DNA of 50,922 bases from Patescibacteria group bacterium (GTDB taxonomy: Bacteria > Patescibacteriota > Microgenomatia > UBA1406 > GWC2-37-13). Made by a program: the position numbers and the translations under genes. Shown here in pieces: positions 32,912 through 41,880 of the stretch; the stretch's first letter is position 1, and every line of letters starts with the position of its first letter. The notes beneath the pieces are model-generated. The model was not told where the DNA came from, did not search any database, and worked only from the letters and a program-made list of their open reading frames with translations. The stretch lies in contig JAOAFI010000030.1 in assembly GCA_026416375.1 (NCBI GenBank), forward strand, positions 1 to 50,922, read 5' to 3'.

Positions 32912-34234
32912 ATGGAAGACAGCTATATCATAAATGGCGGAAAAAAATTAAGAGGAGAAGTATTTTTATCTGGAGCAAAAAATGTTGCTTTAAAAATGAT
33001 TATTGCTTCGCTTTTATTTGAAGAAAAAGTGATTTTGGAAAATATTCCTCAGATAAAAGACGTAAAAGAATTAATTAATTTGATAAACGATCTAGGAGTA
33101 AAAGCTAATTTTATTAGCAAAAATGTTTTAGAAATCAATCCTTTAGGTTTAAATAAAAATAAAGTTGATTTTCTTTATGCTTCAAAAATAAGAGTTTCTT
33201 TTATGTTTTTTGCACCTCTTTTATATAAATTTAGAGAATGTTTTGTTCCTAATCCAGGCGGATGTAGAATTGGCGCCAGACCGATTGACAGAATTGTTGA
33301 TGGTATGAAAGCTTTGGGGGTTGAGGTTGATTATAATTCAGAAACTGGTTATTATCAGGTAAAAATGACAAAAAAACCTTCGGGCTACTACAAATTTTCA
33401 AAACCAACTCATACTGGCACTGAACTCTTAATTATGCTATCTGTTTTTTCAGATAAAGAAGTTATTTTGGATAATTGTGCGGTTGAGCCGGAAATTGATG
33501 ATTTAATTAATTTTTTAAATCAATCAGGAGCAAAAATAGAAAAAGAAAATACAAAATTAAAAATAACCGGAGTTAAAAAGCTAAAATTCAAAAAACCATA
33601 TTCAATTATTACTGACCGAAATGAAGCTGCAACTTTTATTGCTTTGTCTTTAGCAACAAAAGGAGATTTAATTTTAAAAAATATTAATTTTGAACTGATA
33701 GAAACATTTGTTGAAAAATTAAAATCAGCAGGAGCGATAATTGAAGAAAAAAAATCGGGCATTTATTTTAAAGCTGAAAATAATTTAAAAGCAGTTAGTA
33801 TCGAGACTTCTCCTCATCCTGGTTTTATGACTGATTGGCAGCCTAATTGGGCAGTTTTGATGACTCAAGCTCAAGGCATTTCAAATATTGTTGAAAGAGT
33901 TTTTGAAAATAGATTTTCTTATGTTGAAGAACTTAAAAAACTTGGCGCTAAAATAAAATTTGTTGAACATAAAGTTAAAAATCCTTATCAATATTATTAT
34001 TTTAATTATGAAGAAAATAAAAAATATTTTCAAAAAATTGAGATTATTGGACCGACTCATCTTCATGGAGGAGTTTTAAATATTGCTGATTTGAGAGCTG
34101 GAGCAAGTTTAGCAGTGGCTGCTTTGATTGCTGAAGGTGAATCTGTTATCAATCAAGTATCGATTTTAGAACGTGGTTATGAAGATTTTGTTAAAAAGGT
34201 AAAAAATATTGGAGGAATAATAAGAAAAGTCTAA
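32912..34234 (+). CDS. murA: UDP-N-acetylglucosamine 1-carboxyvinyltransferase
   Basis: 440 residues in the EPSP-synthase-like fold. LSGAKNVALKMI (19-30) contains the conserved Lys-Asn pair. The flexible loop PGGCRIGARPID (115-126) keeps the catalytic Cys (118), the residue fosfomycin alkylates. Late blocks TDWQPNWAV and ADLRAGASLAVAAL are typical. It transfers enolpyruvate from PEP to UDP-GlcNAc, the first committed step. The window thus holds MurA, MurB and MurC together, in the order murC-murB-murA, the reverse of the pathway. Confidence 0.96.
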   Translation: MEDSYIINGGKKLRGEVFLSGAKNVALKMIIASLLFEEKVILENIPQIKDVKELINLINDLGVKANFISKNVLEINPLGLNKNKVDFLYASKIRVSFMFFAPLLYKFRECFVPNPGGCRIGARPIDRIVDGMKALGVEVDYNSETGYYQVKMTKKPSGYYKFSKPTHTGTELLIMLSVFSDKEVILDNCAVEPEIDDLINFLNQSGAKIEKENTKLKITGVKKLKFKKPYSIITDRNEAATFIALSLATKGDLILKNINFELIETFVEKLKSAGAIIEEKKSGIYFKAENNLKAVSIETSPHPGFMTDWQPNWAVLMTQAQGISNIVERVFENRFSYVEELKKLGAKIKFVEHKVKNPYQYYYFNYEENKKYFQKIEIIGPTHLHGGVLNIADLRAGASLAVAALIAEGESVINQVSILERGYEDFVKKVKNIGGIIRKV

Positions 34235-34267
34235 ATATTGTCTTCTTTTTTTGATAAAATATAAGAT

Positions 34268-35545
34268 ATGAGAAAAATTAAGAATGTTATTTTATTGGCT
34301 GGCGGCGATGGAGATAGATTTTGGCCTTTGGAAAATAAAGTTTTGTTTTCTTTTTTAGGAGTACCCTTAATTATTCATTTAATTCAAAAACTAGTTAATT
34401 ATGGAGAAAAAATATATTTAGTTGCTAATGAAAATAATGCTTCTTTTATTAAAAGGTTTATTGATAATTATAATCTTTCTTCTATTGTTGATGTTTCAAT
34501 TCAAAAAAGTTCTTTTCCAGGACAAGCCGGAGCAATTGATACTTTAAAAAAATTTATTAACGGCGAAGTTTTGATTGTTAATGCCAATGATAAAATTGAT
34601 TTTTCTATTTTACAAAAAATCACCCAATTTTCATATGAAGAAAATAAAGTTGTTTTTTTTGGAAAAAAAACTAATGAATATTTTCCAGGAGGGTATTTTA
34701 AATTTGACAAAAATAATAAGCTTGAGGCAGTGATAGAAAAACCTAAAAAAGAAGAGGTTCCTTCAGATATTATCAAGTTAGTTTTAGATTATTATTCTAA
34801 TTTTTCCTTGATTGTTAAAGCAATTAATGAAATTAAAAGCAATTCTGACAATATTTATGAACAAGCAGTTAATAAAGTTTTAAATAATTCTTCTTTAAAA
34901 AGAAACTATTTTATTTATCAAGAAGAAATGATCAGTTTGAAGTATTCTTGGAATGTTTTAACAATGATGAAAAGTTTTTTGGAAGAAATAAAAAAACCTT
35001 TTATCTCAAAAAGTGTTAAAGTTTCAAAAAAATCAAAAATTATCGGTAATGTTTTTATTGATGATGGATCAATAATTGGTGATTATGTCAAGATTTTGGG
35101 ACCAATGTATATTGGCAAAAATTCAATTATCGGCGATTATTCTTTGGTAAGAGAAAGCCATATTGGCGATGACTGCTTGATTGGTTCTTACAATGAAGTT
35201 GCTCGTTCTTATATTGGCAATAAAGTATTTTTGCATCGAAATTATATCGGCGATTCTGTCTTAGATGATAATGTTATTTTTGGAGCAGGTGCTAATACTG
35301 CTAATCTTAGATTTGATGGTGAAATAATTAAATCTTATATTAATGATAAAAAAATTGATACTAATTTTTATAAATTAGGAACAATTGTAGGTAAAAATTC
35401 AAAAATTGGTGTTAATACGACTATTTTTCCAGGAGTAAAAATTGGCAAAAATACTTGGATATCTCCAAGAGAAATAGTTAAACATGATATTGATGATTAT
35501 ATATATTTAAAAAATATAGAGGAAAAAAAGAATATAAAATCATGA
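34268..35545 (+). CDS. GlmU-like nucleotidyltransferase with left-handed beta-helix
   Basis: 425 residues. The N-terminal sugar-nucleotidyltransferase domain (about 1-235) opens with LLAGGDGDRFWPLENK, a variant of the LAGGxGTRxxPxxxK loop. The C-terminal hexapeptide repeats (about 255-410; for example IGDDCLIGSYNEVARSYIG and GAGANTANLRFDGE) form a left-handed beta-helix. This is the GlmU layout (acetylation of GlcN-1-P, then UDP transfer), and the position beside murA supports UDP-GlcNAc supply. Both halves are diverged, so glucose-1-phosphate or another NDP-sugar pyrophosphorylase remains possible. It shares an ATGA overlap with yvcK. Confidence 0.75.
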   Translation: MRKIKNVILLAGGDGDRFWPLENKVLFSFLGVPLIIHLIQKLVNYGEKIYLVANENNASFIKRFIDNYNLSSIVDVSIQKSSFPGQAGAIDTLKKFINGEVLIVNANDKIDFSILQKITQFSYEENKVVFFGKKTNEYFPGGYFKFDKNNKLEAVIEKPKKEEVPSDIIKLVLDYYSNFSLIVKAINEIKSNSDNIYEQAVNKVLNNSSLKRNYFIYQEEMISLKYSWNVLTMMKSFLEEIKKPFISKSVKVSKKSKIIGNVFIDDGSIIGDYVKILGPMYIGKNSIIGDYSLVRESHIGDDCLIGSYNEVARSYIGNKVFLHRNYIGDSVLDDNVIFGAGANTANLRFDGEIIKSYINDKKIDTNFYKLGTIVGKNSKIGVNTTIFPGVKIGKNTWISPREIVKHDIDDYIYLKNIEEKKNIKS

Positions 35546-36513
35546 AAAAAATTACTATAATTGGCGGAGGTACTGGAACTTTTGTTGTTTTATCAGGTTT
35601 AAAAAAAGATTCTTTTTTGGATTTAGGTGTTGTTGTAGCAATGACTGATTCAGGAGGATCAACTGGAAAACTTCGAGATCAGCTTGGAGTTTTACCTCCT
35701 GGAGATCTTCGTCAATGTTTAGTAGCTTTATCTGATGCGCCATTATTGTGGAGAAAGCTTTTTTTATATAGATTTGATAAGGGCGATTTTCAGGGTCATA
35801 ATTTTGGCAATTTATTTTTAGCAACATTGGAGAAAATTTCTTCAAATTATGATCAGGTTATCAATACTGTCTCTTATGTTCTTCAGACAAAGGGAGAAGT
35901 AATTCCAGTAACTTATCAAAAATTACATCTTGTAGCTGAATATGAAAATGGAAAAAAAATTACTGGTGAAGGTTTAATTGATGAAAATGTTCTTGAAACT
36001 TCGAAAATAAAAAAAGTTTATCTAAAACCTTCTGGATTAGCTAATAGAAAAGCTATAAAAAGAATTATTAACTCTGATTATGTTGTTATTGGTCCTGGAG
36101 ATTTATATACTAGTATTATTCCAGTATTTTTAGTTGACGGTATAAAGCAGGCTTTTGCTAAATCAAAAGCAAAAATAATTTTTATTATGAATTTAATGAC
36201 AAAAGCAGGCCAAACAAGTAAATATACAGCTTTGGATCATATAAATGATTTAGAAAAATATTTAGGAAAAAAAATTGATATTGTTTTAATGAATAATGGA
36301 TTAATTTCAAAAAGAATAATCAATATTTATAAAAAACACAATGAAGAAGTTGTTATTGATGATTTAAAAGATTTTAATTATCAAGTTATTAGAAAAGATA
36401 TTATTGATAATAAACCTGTTGAAAAAAATAAAGTAGATATTGTTTATCGAAGTATTTTGCGTCATGATAGTAATAAATTAGCTAAAATTTTAAAAAAAAT
36501 ATTTTATGCTTAA
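35542..36513 (+). CDS. yvcK: YvcK/CofD-family protein (gluconeogenesis/wall factor)
   Basis: 323 residues. IIGGGTGTFVVLSGLKK at the start, then TDSGGSTGKLRDQLGVLPPG and DLRQCLVALSD, are diagnostic of YvcK, a CofD-like protein that binds UDP-sugars. In Bacillus and Mycobacterium it links carbon metabolism to peptidoglycan precursor supply and morphology. Its position after the glmU-like gene and before the undecaprenol kinase supports that role here. It overlaps the upstream gene by 4 bp and dgkA by 8 bp. Confidence 0.93.
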   Translation: MKKITIIGGGTGTFVVLSGLKKDSFLDLGVVVAMTDSGGSTGKLRDQLGVLPPGDLRQCLVALSDAPLLWRKLFLYRFDKGDFQGHNFGNLFLATLEKISSNYDQVINTVSYVLQTKGEVIPVTYQKLHLVAEYENGKKITGEGLIDENVLETSKIKKVYLKPSGLANRKAIKRIINSDYVVIGPGDLYTSIIPVFLVDGIKQAFAKSKAKIIFIMNLMTKAGQTSKYTALDHINDLEKYLGKKIDIVLMNNGLISKRIINIYKKHNEEVVIDDLKDFNYQVIRKDIIDNKPVEKNKVDIVYRSILRHDSNKLAKILKKIFYA

Positions 36514-36862
36514 ATACCATACAATTTCTTTTAAACATGCTTGGGATGGAGTGGTTTGGGCTTTTAAAACTCAACCAAATTATCGAATTCATTTATTTTT
36601 ATCTTTTTTATCAATTATTGCTGGAATTTATTTTAAAATATCATATTTTGAATTTTTATTAATTATTTTTTTAATTACTGTGGGTTTAGTTGTTGAAACA
36701 ATAAATACAGGATTTGAACAAACAACTGATGCAATAGATAAAAAAATAAGAGAAGATATAAAAATTGCTAAAGATGTATCAGCAGCAGCGATGCTGATTT
36801 ATGCTTTTGGCGCATCAATAATTGCTTTAATAATTTTTATTCCAAGAATTTTTAATTTATAA
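36506..36862 (+). CDS. dgkA: Undecaprenol/diacylglycerol kinase
   Basis: 118 residues with three membrane helices. The DgkA signature is in VVETINTGFEQTTDAI (conserved Glu, Asn, Glu and Asp), and IAKDVSAAAML carries the usual Lys-Asp. In bacteria with this short form the enzyme is generally an undecaprenol kinase that recharges the lipid carrier with ATP. Placement directly before mraY, the first user of undecaprenyl phosphate, supports that over diacylglycerol kinase. It overlaps yvcK by 8 bp and ends 2 nt before mraY. Confidence 0.92.
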   Translation: MLKYHTISFKHAWDGVVWAFKTQPNYRIHLFLSFLSIIAGIYFKISYFEFLLIIFLITVGLVVETINTGFEQTTDAIDKKIREDIKIAKDVSAAAMLIYAFGASIIALIIFIPRIFNL

Positions 36863-36864
36863 TT

Positions 36865-37905
36865 ATGATTTCAGTTTATCTTTTTGCTTTAATTTTTTCT
36901 TTTTTATTTAATTTTTTTCTTATTGTTCCGTTTATTAATTTTTTATATAAACTTAAACTTCAAAGAGCTAATCAAATTTATAAAGATATTTTAAACAAAC
37001 CGACTCCAATTTTTGAAAAATTTAATCAACATAAAAAAGGAACACCAATTGGCGGAGGAATTTTAATTTTAATAACAACAACATTTGTTTTTTTATTATT
37101 TATTTTTTTATATTGGTTTTTTAAACAAAAAATTTTGACTAATTATCCCTCAATTGCTTCAGAAATAAAAATAATTCTTTTTACTTTTTTATCTTTTGGA
37201 ATTTTAGGTTTGTTTGATGATTTAAATAAAATTTTTTTATGGAAAAAAACCGGAATTTTTGGATTAAAAATGTCTCATAAATTTTTTATTGAATTAATAT
37301 TATCCTTAATTATTTCTTGGATGTTATTTAGTGAATTAAAAATTCAAATTGTTCATATTCCTTTTTTTGGTGTTTATGATTTAGGTTATTTTTATATTTT
37401 ATTTTCTACTTTTATTATTTTATCTTTTGCTAATGCAGTAAATATTACTGATGGTCTTGATGGATTAGCAGCTGGAATTTTATCTTTTTCTTTAATTGGT
37501 TTTTGGGTTGTTTCAAGATCAGTTCTTGATGTACCAACATCTCTTTTTATTGCTGCTTGGCTTGGAGGTTTGTTTTCATTTTTGTATTTTAATATTTGGC
37601 CGGCAAGAATTATGATGGGAGATGCTGGAGCTTTGTCTTTTGGAGCTAGTTTTGCTGTAATTGGTTTAATTTTAGGAAAAATTTTTGCTTTGCCGATAAT
37701 TGGAGGAATATTTGTGATTGAGGCAGGATCATCATTAATTCAAATATTAGGTAAAAAATTTTTAAAAAGAAAAGTATTGCCCGTTGCTCCTTTTCATCTT
37801 TATCTTCAATATAAAGGTTGGGAAGAACCAAAGATTGTTATGAGGTTTTGGCTTACTTCAATAATTTTAGTAATCTTTGGTTTAATGATTGCATTTATGA
37901 AATAA
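36865..37905 (+). CDS. mraY: Phospho-N-acetylmuramoyl-pentapeptide-transferase
   Basis: 346 residues with about ten membrane helices. The catalytic loops are visible: FDDLNK (first Asp pair), NITDGLDGLAAG (nucleophile region), MGDAGALSFGA, and the last loop PVAPFHLYLQYKGWEEPKIV with RFW, where most MraY have a PIHHHFE-like sequence. It joins phospho-MurNAc-pentapeptide to undecaprenyl phosphate, making lipid I. It is the last gene before a 387-nt repeat spacer that splits the dcw cluster in two. Confidence 0.95.
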   Translation: MISVYLFALIFSFLFNFFLIVPFINFLYKLKLQRANQIYKDILNKPTPIFEKFNQHKKGTPIGGGILILITTTFVFLLFIFLYWFFKQKILTNYPSIASEIKIILFTFLSFGILGLFDDLNKIFLWKKTGIFGLKMSHKFFIELILSLIISWMLFSELKIQIVHIPFFGVYDLGYFYILFSTFIILSFANAVNITDGLDGLAAGILSFSLIGFWVVSRSVLDVPTSLFIAAWLGGLFSFLYFNIWPARIMMGDAGALSFGASFAVIGLILGKIFALPIIGGIFVIEAGSSLIQILGKKFLKRKVLPVAPFHLYLQYKGWEEPKIVMRFWLTSIILVIFGLMIAFMK

Positions 37906-38266
37906 TAATTCGTCTAACAACTAACACCTAACATCTAACGTCTAACTTCTAACCTTAACTTATAACTTGTAACGTATAACATTATTAATTATTCATTATT
38001 TATTATTAATTTATTAATTATTAAATATTAAATAAAAATTAAAAATTAATTTATTAAAAATTATTTTTTTTAAAGTTTATTATTTAGTTTATGAGTTTAG
38101 AAGGTTAGAAAATTAACGAGTTTAGAAGATTAGAGGGTTTATTATTATTATTAAGTTTGAGAATTTAAAAAGTTAGTGAGTTTATAGAGTTAACAAATTT
38201 TAGTTTAAAGTTATAGTTTTAAGTTTTGAGTTATAGTTTTGAGTTTTAAATTTTGAGTTTTGAGAT
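37906..38266 (+). repeat. Composite intergenic repeat, copy C
   Basis: The 387-nt spacer between mraY and murD contains no gene. Modules in order: a CTAACACCTAACATCTAAC array (37913-37980), an A+T-only middle (37981-38085), a GAGTTTAG/GGTTAG/GAGGGTTT block (38093-38182) and a TTTTGAGTTTTGAG-type array (38218-38266). The order and polarity match copy A. The final TTGAG units sit where a -35 for murD would be. Confidence 0.65.
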
Positions 38267-38280
38267 TTAAGATTTTTAAG

Positions 38281-38286
38281 TATAAT
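38281..38286 (+). promoter_or_regulatory. murD -10 box close to the start
   Basis: TATAAT ends 6 nt before the murD ATG. TTGAGA (38260-38265), at 15 bp, is the nearest -35-like hexamer and belongs to the TTTTGAG repeat. A separate promoter for the murD-ftsZ half is plausible. Confidence 0.45.
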
Positions 38287-38292
38287 TATTAT

Positions 38293-39648
38293 ATGGCTTT
38301 AATTGATGATTTAAAAAGAAAGTATTATGGTAAAAAAGTACTAGTTGTTGGTTTAGGTCTTCAGGGTGGAGGATTAGGAACGGCTCGTTTTTTTTCTGAA
38401 CTTGGAGCAAAAGTGATTGTTACTGATAAAAAAACTGAAAAACAGCTTTATTCATCAATTCAAAAATTAAAAAACTTTAAAAATATTGATTTTCATTTAG
38501 GCAGTCATTCTTTAGATGATTTTGTTAATGCTGATATTATTTTTAAAGGTCCTAGTGTTTCTTGGCAGTTGCCGGAAATAATTGAGGCAGAAAAAAGAAA
38601 TATTCCAATTGAAATGGAGATGTCTTTTACTGCTTTTTATTTTCCTGGAAAAATTATTGGCATTACTGGCACAAGAGGAAAATCAACAACAACAAATTTA
38701 ATCTTTAATGTTCTTAAAGAAGCTGGTTTTAAAGTATTTTTAGGAGGTGGTTTGCCTGGAATTTGTAATATTGAATTTTTAAAAAAAGCAGATAAAAATA
38801 CTTGGCTTGTGGCTGAGCTTTCTTCATGGGCATTATCAGGTTTTCATAATAAAAAAATTAGTCCTCATATTGCTGTTTTTACTAGTTTTTATCCTGACCA
38901 TTTAAATTATTACAAAAATATGAATGATTATTTATTTGATAAAAAAGCAATATATCTTTATCAAAAAGAAAATGATTATTTGGTTGCCAATAAATCTTTA
39001 AAAGAATTAATTAATGAAAAAAATAAAAATATTATTTGGTTTTCAAAAAATGATTTTTCTTATAAATTAAAATATTTAAGAGGCGATCATAATTTAGAAA
39101 ATGCTGCTTCAGCTTTAAAAGTGGCCCAGATATTAAATATTAATCAAAAAAAAGCAGTTAAAATTATTTCTAATTTTAAAGGTGTTCCTTATCGTCAAGA
39201 AATAATTAAAGAAAAAAATGGAATAATTTTTGTCAATGATACAACATCAACTACCCCAACAGCAACAATTAAGGCAATAGAATCTTTTAGTGATAAAAAA
39301 ATTATTTTAATTTTAGGAGGAAATTCTAAAAATTTGCCGTTTGATGATTTAATAAAAAATTTAAATAAAACAGAAAAAATAGTCTTGCTTGCTGGTTCTT
39401 TTACTGATGAAATTTTGAAAATTATTAAAAAATTTTTTTCTGAAAAAATAACAGAAAAAATCTATGATAATCTTGAAGAAGCAATAAAAAAAGCGTATGA
39501 TTTGGCAAAAGAAATAAAATCAAAATCTATTGATAAAAATGAAATTTGTATTCTTTTTTCTCCAGGAGCAACATCTTTTGCTATGTTTAATAATGAATTT
39601 CATCGGGGAGACGAATTTAATAAAATTGTTAAAAAAATCATCTCTTAA
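38293..39648 (+). CDS. murD: UDP-N-acetylmuramoylalanine--D-glutamate ligase
   Basis: 451 residues from the chosen ATG. It has a domain 1 loop VVGLGLQGGGLGT (18-30), P-loop GTRGKST (126-132), ELSSWALSGF, and YPDHLNYYKNMNDY with the metal-binding residues. VNDTTSTTPTATIKAI is the domain 3 block. It adds D-Glu to UDP-MurNAc-L-Ala. An in-frame ATG at 38260 would add 11 residues but lies upstream of the -10 box and inside the repeat. It starts the second half of the dcw cluster. Confidence 0.95.
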   Translation: MALIDDLKRKYYGKKVLVVGLGLQGGGLGTARFFSELGAKVIVTDKKTEKQLYSSIQKLKNFKNIDFHLGSHSLDDFVNADIIFKGPSVSWQLPEIIEAEKRNIPIEMEMSFTAFYFPGKIIGITGTRGKSTTTNLIFNVLKEAGFKVFLGGGLPGICNIEFLKKADKNTWLVAELSSWALSGFHNKKISPHIAVFTSFYPDHLNYYKNMNDYLFDKKAIYLYQKENDYLVANKSLKELINEKNKNIIWFSKNDFSYKLKYLRGDHNLENAASALKVAQILNINQKKAVKIISNFKGVPYRQEIIKEKNGIIFVNDTTSTTPTATIKAIESFSDKKIILILGGNSKNLPFDDLIKNLNKTEKIVLLAGSFTDEILKIIKKFFSEKITEKIYDNLEEAIKKAYDLAKEIKSKSIDKNEICILFSPGATSFAMFNNEFHRGDEFNKIVKKIIS

Positions 39649-39662
39649 TTTTTTTAATATTT

Positions 39663-40763
39663 ATGAAAATAATAAGAAAATTTTTTTTAAGAAATAATTT
39701 TTTTTGGCCGATGGTTTATATTCCAATAATTCTTTCTTTGATGGGCTTAGTTTTTATATTTGAAGCTTCAGCTATAAGAGCCTCAAGTTTTTTTGGAGAT
39801 AGTTTTTATTTTTTAAAAGCTCAATTTATTTGGTTTTTAATTGGTTTGATTATGATGTTATTTTTTTCATTTTTTGATTATAAAAAACTTTATTTTTTTT
39901 CTTTTTTATCTCTTGTTATTACTTTTTTTCTTTTGTTTATTGTTTTAATTCCTGGAGTTGGAATAAAAGCTGGCGGAGCCAGACGCTGGATTGATTTTGG
40001 TTTTTTTAATTTACAGCCAACAGAACTTGCTAAGTTTTCTATTATTATTTATCTTTCATCTTGGTTTATTAATAAAGAAAAAAGAAATTTTTTATCTTTT
40101 TTGACATTAGTTGGATCTTTAATTTTTCTTATTATTCTTCAGCCTGATATGGGAACAGGAATTATTGTTTTTTTAATTTCTTTAATTATTTATTATCAAT
40201 CAGGAATGAATTTATTAAATTTTCTTTTTTTATTGCCAATTTCTTTTTTTGGTTTTTATTTTTTGATAAAAATAGCTCCTTATAGATTAAATAGATTAAT
40301 AGCATTTTTAAATCCATCATCTGATCCTCAAGGAGTAGGTTATCATATTAATCAGATATTTATTTCTTTGTCTCAAGGAGGATTTTTTGGTCAAGGTTTT
40401 GGAGTTTCAAGACAAAAATATTTATTTTTACCTGAAGCTCATACGGATTCAATTTTTGCAATAATTGCAGAAGAATATGGATTTTTAGGTAGTTTTTTAT
40501 TGATTTTTTTGTATTTGATTTTTATTTATAAGATATATCATTTAATTCGTTTGTCTTCTGATAGATTAGCAAAACTTTTATCAACAGGTATTTTTGCTTT
40601 TTTTAATTTACAGATTATTTTTAATTTAGCGGGAATGGTTGGTCTTTTTCCTTTAACTGGAGTTCCTTTGCCTTTTATTTCCTACGGAGGAAGCAATCTT
40701 ATTGTTTCATATATTTTTATTGGTATATTATTGAATATAGAAAAAAAAGTTAAAATATTTTAA
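39663..40763 (+). CDS. ftsW: SEDS glycosyltransferase FtsW
   Basis: 366 residues with ten hydrophobic helices. SEDS landmarks are GGARRWIDFGFFNLQPTEL, LSQGGFFGQGFG, PEAHTDSIFAIIAEEYGFLG (with the catalytic Asp) and GVPLPFISYGGSN. FtsW polymerises glycan strands at the septum together with FtsI. FtsW is favoured over RodA because of its place between murD and murG. A second SEDS protein is encoded at 47985. Confidence 0.94.
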   Translation: MKIIRKFFLRNNFFWPMVYIPIILSLMGLVFIFEASAIRASSFFGDSFYFLKAQFIWFLIGLIMMLFFSFFDYKKLYFFSFLSLVITFFLLFIVLIPGVGIKAGGARRWIDFGFFNLQPTELAKFSIIIYLSSWFINKEKRNFLSFLTLVGSLIFLIILQPDMGTGIIVFLISLIIYYQSGMNLLNFLFLLPISFFGFYFLIKIAPYRLNRLIAFLNPSSDPQGVGYHINQIFISLSQGGFFGQGFGVSRQKYLFLPEAHTDSIFAIIAEEYGFLGSFLLIFLYLIFIYKIYHLIRLSSDRLAKLLSTGIFAFFNLQIIFNLAGMVGLFPLTGVPLPFISYGGSNLIVSYIFIGILLNIEKKVKIF

Positions 40764-40779
40764 AAATAATTTTGTTTAT

Positions 40780-41880
40780 ATGAAAATTTTAATTACCGGC
40801 GGACATTTAGCGCCAGCTTTGGCAGTTATAGATGAAATTAAAAAAGAAAAACCTAATATTAAAATGATTTTTGTTGGTCGAAAATACGCTATCGATAAAG
40901 ATAAAGTAGAATCTTTAGAGTATAAAGAAATTAAGAAAAAAAATATAAAGTTTATTAATCTTAAAACAGGAAAATTGACGAGAATTTTTTCTTTAGAGTA
41001 TTTTTTAAATTTTTTAAAAATTTTTTTAGGTTTTTTCAATTCTTTTTTTATTATTTTAAACCATCGTCCTGATTTAATTTTATCTTTTGGCAGTTATTTA
41101 GCTTTGCCGATTGTTTTTTGGGGATATATTTTTAAAATACCAGTTTTTACTCATGAACAGACAATTAACCCTGGCTTAGCAAATAAGATTATTGGGCTTT
41201 TTGCTAAAAAAATTTTTATTTCTTTTAAAGAAGCTGAAAAATTTTTTAATAAAAATAAAGTTATTTTAACAGGCAATCCAATAAGACAATCTATTTTTAA
41301 AATACAAAAAAAACCTTTTTTTATAAAAAAAACAATTCCTGTTTTATATATTACTGGCGGAAGTTTGGGCAGTCATAGTATAAATTTACATATAAAAAAA
41401 ATTTTAAAAAATCTTCTTGAAAGTTATATTGTTATTCATCAAACAGGCGATACTAAAGAATATCATGACTATGAAGATTTATTATCAATAAAAAATCAAT
41501 TGCCCGAAAATTTAAAAAATAAATATTTTTTAGCAAAACATTTTTTTGAAGATGAAATTGCTTATATTTACTTTTTATCTGATTTAGTTATTAGTCGATC
41601 CGGCGCTAATACTTTTTTTGAGCTTATTGTTTTGAAAAAACCAGCTGTTTTTATTCCTCTTCCATGGTCTGCAGGAAAAGAACAACAATATCATGCTGAA
41701 ATTTTTGCTAAAGCTGGTTGTGGTGAGATTTTTCATCAAATTGAATCAAGTGATAAGCTTTTGAGAATAATTAATAAAATGATAAAAAATATTTCTTTTT
41801 ATAAAAATAATTTTAAAAATTTAAGAGATTTATATTCAAAAAATGCATCAAAAAAAATCATTAAAGAAATTTTTTTATAA
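40780..41880 (+). CDS. murG: UDP-GlcNAc:lipid I GlcNAc-transferase
   Basis: 366 residues, GT28 family. The N-terminal glycine loop is ITGGHLAPALAV (5-16), about two residues shorter than the usual GGTGGHxxPALA. HEQTINPGLANK, GGSLGSHSIN (third G-loop) and the UDP-GlcNAc pocket RSGANTFFELIVLKKPAVFI (Glu of the SxGxxTxxE motif) are clear. It converts lipid I to lipid II on the inner membrane face. The 3' end overlaps ftsQ by 38 bp. Confidence 0.94.
   Translation: MKILITGGHLAPALAVIDEIKKEKPNIKMIFVGRKYAIDKDKVESLEYKEIKKKNIKFINLKTGKLTRIFSLEYFLNFLKIFLGFFNSFFIILNHRPDLILSFGSYLALPIVFWGYIFKIPVFTHEQTINPGLANKIIGLFAKKIFISFKEAEKFFNKNKVILTGNPIRQSIFKIQKKPFFIKKTIPVLYITGGSLGSHSINLHIKKILKNLLESYIVIHQTGDTKEYHDYEDLLSIKNQLPENLKNKYFLAKHFFEDEIAYIYFLSDLVISRSGANTFFELIVLKKPAVFIPLPWSAGKEQQYHAEIFAKAGCGEIFHQIESSDKLLRIINKMIKNISFYKNNFKNLRDLYSKNASKKIIKEIFL

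Noticed and set aside
34237-34267. Promoter before the glmU-like gene
   Set aside because: TAAAAT (34255-34260) has a fitting 7-nt gap to the ATG, but no -35 lies near 17 bp. The alternative TTGTCT/TATAAG pair would put the start inside the gene.
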